A stretch of 64,000 bases of DNA from Calycina herbarum (lineage: Eukaryota; Ascomycota; Leotiomycetes; Helotiales; Pezizellaceae), in NCBI GenBank assembly GCA_001414485.1, contig LLEY01000052.1:124001-188000 (forward strand), in the 5' to 3' direction. A model generated the notes under the pieces. The model ran no database searches, was not told the origin of the DNA, and saw nothing but the letters and a program-made list of their open reading frames with translations. Every line of letters starts with the position of its first letter. Position 1 is the stretch's first letter. A program made the translations under genes and the position numbers. Shown piece after piece: positions 61,157-64,000 of the stretch.

Positions 61157-61962
61157 CTTAGCTTACGCTTCTATATAAGAGTCTAGGTAGGCTCTCGCCC
61201 TTTAAAGTAATTAACGGATACGTAGCTACTACGTCCTTTGATTAGAACTATCTAGATAAATCTGTAATAGTCTGTGAACAGCTTAACTGAACCGATATAG
61301 AGGCACTCGTATAGAGAATATACGACACTTAGACCGTAGTAAAGGAATTAGTTAGTAAAGTATAAGACTGCTATATAAGGTCTGTAAACCGGATTTGAAG
61401 AGCGGTAGACTTTAACGTAGACGACTTTGTTTAAGTATCGACTTATAATTAGAAGACAGACCGGCTAAGCTATAAGCTAGATAGACAAAACGAGGGTCTG
61501 TTCTAGATTATAGCCTACGAAGGATACTCTTTCTAGCTCGAACTACTAGACCACTTCTGTATATACCTTATATTCTACCTGTCACTGCTCTATAAGGCTG
61601 CTATAGATCCGTTACCTGGATAGGTAAACAAACCACCCCTGCTAATATAGGTTATAGATTAGGAAGAGTAGGAAGTAGAAGAAGTCTTAGCTATAAAGGC
61701 AGTTTGTAGAAAGCTCTAATATAGGGTTTAATAGTTAGGCTATAACCCTGATCTACAGTAGTATCCGGCCTTGAATTTTAAGTATTGCCTATATAAATTA
61801 TACGATTTTCACCTCGCTAATCTAGCCTACGCTGGTCTGCCAAGGGCTTTATAAAGCTGGATACGAGCGTGGGAAGACGGAATAGACGATTACGATTATC
61901 TAACGGACGATTTAGTTGTAACACAAAGCTTGCGGACAAGCTTTTTCCAAAAGGGGGGGTAA
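61157..61962 (+). pseudogene. 3' remainder of B1 pol (integrase C-terminus, chromodomain)
   Basis: Collinear with 60116-60924 of B2: GCTTACGCTTCTATATAAGAG onward, chromodomain segment about 61670-61790, polypurine tract AAAAGGGGGGGTAA before the outer LTR. Intermediate RIP damage. Confidence 0.82.
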
Positions 61963-62194
61963 TATTACAGCGCTGGTCCGTAACACGTGATTCTCGGTCC
62001 TATACGTGACCGTCAGAGCCGCAACGCTTGGACGGATTTATGACGAGATTAAAGGCTCTTTATAGTTAGTAGGAATACCCCTTTTTCGTAGAGTATATAT
62101 TCCGCATTCCCTCGTTCTTAGAACTGTAGCTTTAAATTCTCGAATATACACACATATACTCTTGTGCCTTTGCCTTCAGATATGGATCGTGACA
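61963..62194 (+). repeat. 3' LTR of B1
   Basis: Begins TATTACAGCGCTGGTCCGTA, ends GATCGTGACA. First CACGTG at 61984-61989; second site TACGTG at 62003-62008. Confidence 0.9.
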
Positions 62195-62418
62195 ATTAGT
62201 AAGTATAGAATAAGGGACTCTATATAGCTTCGTAGCTTTACTATAGTTTATTTGTTTAGATAATCGAATAGCTTCGATAGCTAGGATAATTCGAGCTTCT
62301 TAGGTTTAAGATTCTATTAGGTAGTTGTTAAGAAAACGCGTGTTAAAGTTAGAGGTAGTGGGGTAGGGAAAAAATTCACGAGGTCCTGATAATCACGAGG
62401 TCCTGGTATACCACGTTA

Positions 62419-63001
62419 TATAATTCGATGCCGAAATTTTTGGTTTTAAAATCTCTACACCTAACCCCTTTTTCTCGGTGGTGTGAGATTGTAAATTTCT
62501 CGTCGCTCGCAATTGAACACCTCCATTCTACCATCCTCACATTTTAAACGTAATTCATGTTCTTCCTAAACCCGTAAAACCACCACCTAAAAGAGATACA
62601 ATACATATACACCGCCCACCCATTATCCCCCACAGTCTACGTGCGATTACGTTGCAACTTCCTAAAGCGATTACGGAATGCATAGTTCAGCCTCAATGTA
62701 GTTTTCCCCATGTGCAAGGAACCGTTTATCCAACAACCGAGAGAGCTCGACCTCGTATTTTTCTGAAAAACTGCACATTTATACGTTTTGCATGCTGTCT
62801 TTTCGTAAACCATTGGTTGGAGCAATATCTGAATGGGGGTTGGAAATGCGATGTTACATGCCTGGTATTTTTATTTGAACGTTGCTTGCGGGTGTACTTG
62901 ACGCAGGAGGGTCGATTTGGGATATATCCTCCTGTGTTTCCCTCCACCTTTTTTTAGGTCTCATTTCATTTTCGCTTTGAGGATTGGAACGGATTGTCAG
63001 A
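62419..63001. other. Unique sequence between the nest and the next gene
   Basis: Base composition returns to normal immediately after the TA at 62417-62418. Short frames on both strands (62637-62957) mirror each other and are not supported. Promoter of the next gene presumed here. Confidence 0.35.
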
Positions 63002-63932
63002 ATGGTGAAGTTTTCTCCATTCATAGCTGTTGCCGGTGCTTTGCTGGGGAGTGCCGTCTATGCAGAGGAGACGACGAGTTCAAGTCGGTCCTCCTTCTCT
63101 TTAACATATGAACCAAACTCTCTCCAGACTCCTCTCTCCCCAACAGTCCCACTCGCAAATTTCCGAAATAACATCTCTCCTCAGAATCTGCAACCTCCTC
63201 CCCCCTCCCAACCCCCACAAACCCCTACGCCCTCCACTGCCCCATCCCATCAACCTTCACAGTATCCTCCTACATCGGCACCACAAACCTCAGCACCACC
63301 CCCTCAACACCTCTAAACGTAACATTCCGACTCTCCTACGGAGACTCCGACCCCATCCTCCAATCCATGTACGGAAACAACGCATTCCACTGTCCCCGTC
63401 TAAATACCGGTACAAAATGGTCGTATTACGATGGAGAATGGGATCTCCTATGCGACAACAACGGCCTAGTCCGCGTCTTCACAGACGGAGAGGGGAACTT
63501 CGGGAAATATGGATTGAGGAGGTGGTTCTTTTGTGAGGAGGCTCCCGCGTACGCTTTTTCCCCCTTAACCCCTCCATCTTCTCCCATCAACCCTTAACTT
63601 CCCCCAATCCCCATCCCTACCCATCTTTCCCCACTAACACCCCCCCTCCCAGACGAGGAAAATACAAATACTACACCCTAGAAAACACGTCCGTAAACCT
63701 GACCATAGTCGACTCTCTCGACTGCACCACCTCAACCGATGGGATAAAAACATGTATACAGAACAAGCCCGTAACCTTCCCAGTACAAGCTTACGCACTA
63801 GGTGGGACGATGGGGTACTCAGCTATGGATGAGGAAGGGAGGGCCGTAACGAGTTGTACGAGTCGAGGACCGGGGAAGAACCCTATGGTTTTAAAAGAGG
63901 AGGGGTGTGCGTGGGGGGTTGGTAGTGTGTAG
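63002..63932 (+). CDS. Secreted protein of unknown function, three exons
   Basis: Exons about 63002-63083, 63185-63548 and 63653-63932 sum to 726 nt, 241 residues. Starts MVKFSPFIAVAGALLGSAVY, a signal peptide. Exon 2 gives NPYALHCPIPSTFTVSSYIG, NNAFHCPRLNTGTKWSYYDG and EWDLLCDNNGLVRVFTDGEG; exon 3 gives YTLENTSVNLTIVDSLDCTT and ends EEGCAWGVGSV. Several Cys and N-glycosylation sites; likely extracellular. Intron 2 (GTACGC ... CCCAG, 104 nt) is clear. The donor of intron 1 could be 63084 or 63078; both keep frame. Family not recognised. It sits less than 600 bases from the transposon nest. Confidence 0.78.
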
Positions 63933-64000
63933 ATTTGTATGAGGGAAAAGGAGGGTGCTATGAAGGGTGTTATTTGAAAATTGGAACGCGGCAAAGCAAC

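Larger units (their letters stand above)
43365..62194 (+). mobile_element. Ty3/gypsy chromovirus-like retrotransposon B1 (net ~6039 bp), split by B2
   Basis: Outer LTRs 43365-43596 and 61963-62194, 232 bp each. Target duplication ATTAG at 43360-43364 and 62195-62199 lies in the 5' part of transposon C. The element is interrupted in the integrase region after 48374 and resumes at 61157. Removing B2 and a 9-base direct repeat leaves 6039 bp, against 6038 for B2. Confidence 0.88.
34978..62416 (-). mobile_element. Pogo/Fot1-like transposon C, split into a 27.4-kb nest
   Basis: Inverted ends ACGTGGTATACCAGGACCTC (34978) and its complement ending at 62416, alike over about 60 bases, with TA flanks at 34976-34977 and 62417-62418. 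Removing insertion A with TSD (6743 bp) and B1 with TSD (18835 bp) leaves exactly 1861 bp, the same length as element D. Coding direction is minus: the 5' part lies at 62200-62416 and the transposase middle at 41992-43364. TIRs contain two tandem units (CCAGGACCTCGTGAT, TCAGGACCTCGTGAA). Oldest layer of the nest. Confidence 0.88.

Noticed and set aside
35000..62400. Stop-codon reassignment (TAG read as Gln/Trp) in the AT-rich block
   Set aside because: TAG replaces both CAG and TGG, Cys and Asp codons are also altered, and host genes use standard codons. This is RIP, not recoding.
34978..62416. A single giant cargo-carrying transposon (Starship-like) bounded by TIRs 27 kb apart
   Set aside because: The interior is fully explained by nested LTR elements with target duplications, the remainder is exactly 1861 bp, and no tyrosine-recombinase captain or cargo genes are present.

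Overview
The window reads as a filamentous ascomycete (Pezizomycotina) chromosome. Genes carry short GT-AG introns (about 46-157 bp, often GTATGT/GTGAGT donors with CTAAC/CTAAT branch sites). Many encode small secreted proteins. The repeats show the mark of RIP (repeat-induced point mutation): C-to-T loss at CpA on both strands, so that CAG/CAA and TGG codons become TAG/TAA. Gene style suggests Leotiomycetes (Helotiales), but that placement is an inference.

Gene-bearing left arm (1-34977). In order: the 3' end of a RING-type gene and its tandem paralogue with one in-frame TAG; an extended SDR oxidoreductase; an intron-containing 2-oxoglutarate/Fe(II) oxygenase; a secreted ConA-like candidate (minus); two weak ORFs that run into a transposon remnant; a transposon-rich stretch (about 8.3-13.5 kb); an unknown conserved-looking protein; a six-cysteine small secreted protein (minus); a Trf4/Cid14-type non-canonical poly(A) polymerase (minus); a multi-exon secreted protein; a RIP-damaged unknown gene (minus); an 899-residue secreted protein resembling the DUF7029/DUF7223 type; a secreted GH43 glycosidase; and a single-pass membrane protein (minus). 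I see no metabolic cluster or operon-like logic; most genes look independent.

Transposons in the left arm. At 10187-12771 a TIR element (net about 476 bp) contains a complete pogo/Fot1-like transposon (net 1861 bp), whose right inverted repeat is split by an un-RIPed 241-bp solo LTR. At 12935-13454 lies a separate 520-bp MITE-like element, and a remnant of the same family ends at 8403.

Transposon nest (34978-62416). This 27.4-kb gene-free block resolves into one nested structure with matching target-site duplications. A pogo-like element C (net exactly 1861 bp, same family as the one at 10.5 kb) is split by a Ty3/gypsy element A (35249-41986, TSD TTCTT) and by a second gypsy element B1 (43365-62194, TSD ATTAG). 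B1 is split by another B copy, B2 (48375-61156). B2 is split by an inverted copy of A, called A' (52609-59347, TSD TTAAC). A and B both look like chromodomain-bearing chromoviruses. All coding capacity has been destroyed by RIP.

Right edge (62417-64000). Unique sequence resumes with a three-exon secreted-protein gene. The most unusual signal is a ~65-bp block with paired CACGTG motifs near the 5' end of the B LTRs, which stays nearly intact while the rest of the LTR has lost almost every CpA/TpG. A related module occurs in the unrelated solo LTR at 12.4 kb. I did not find a defence system, CRISPR array, rRNA or convincing tRNA.
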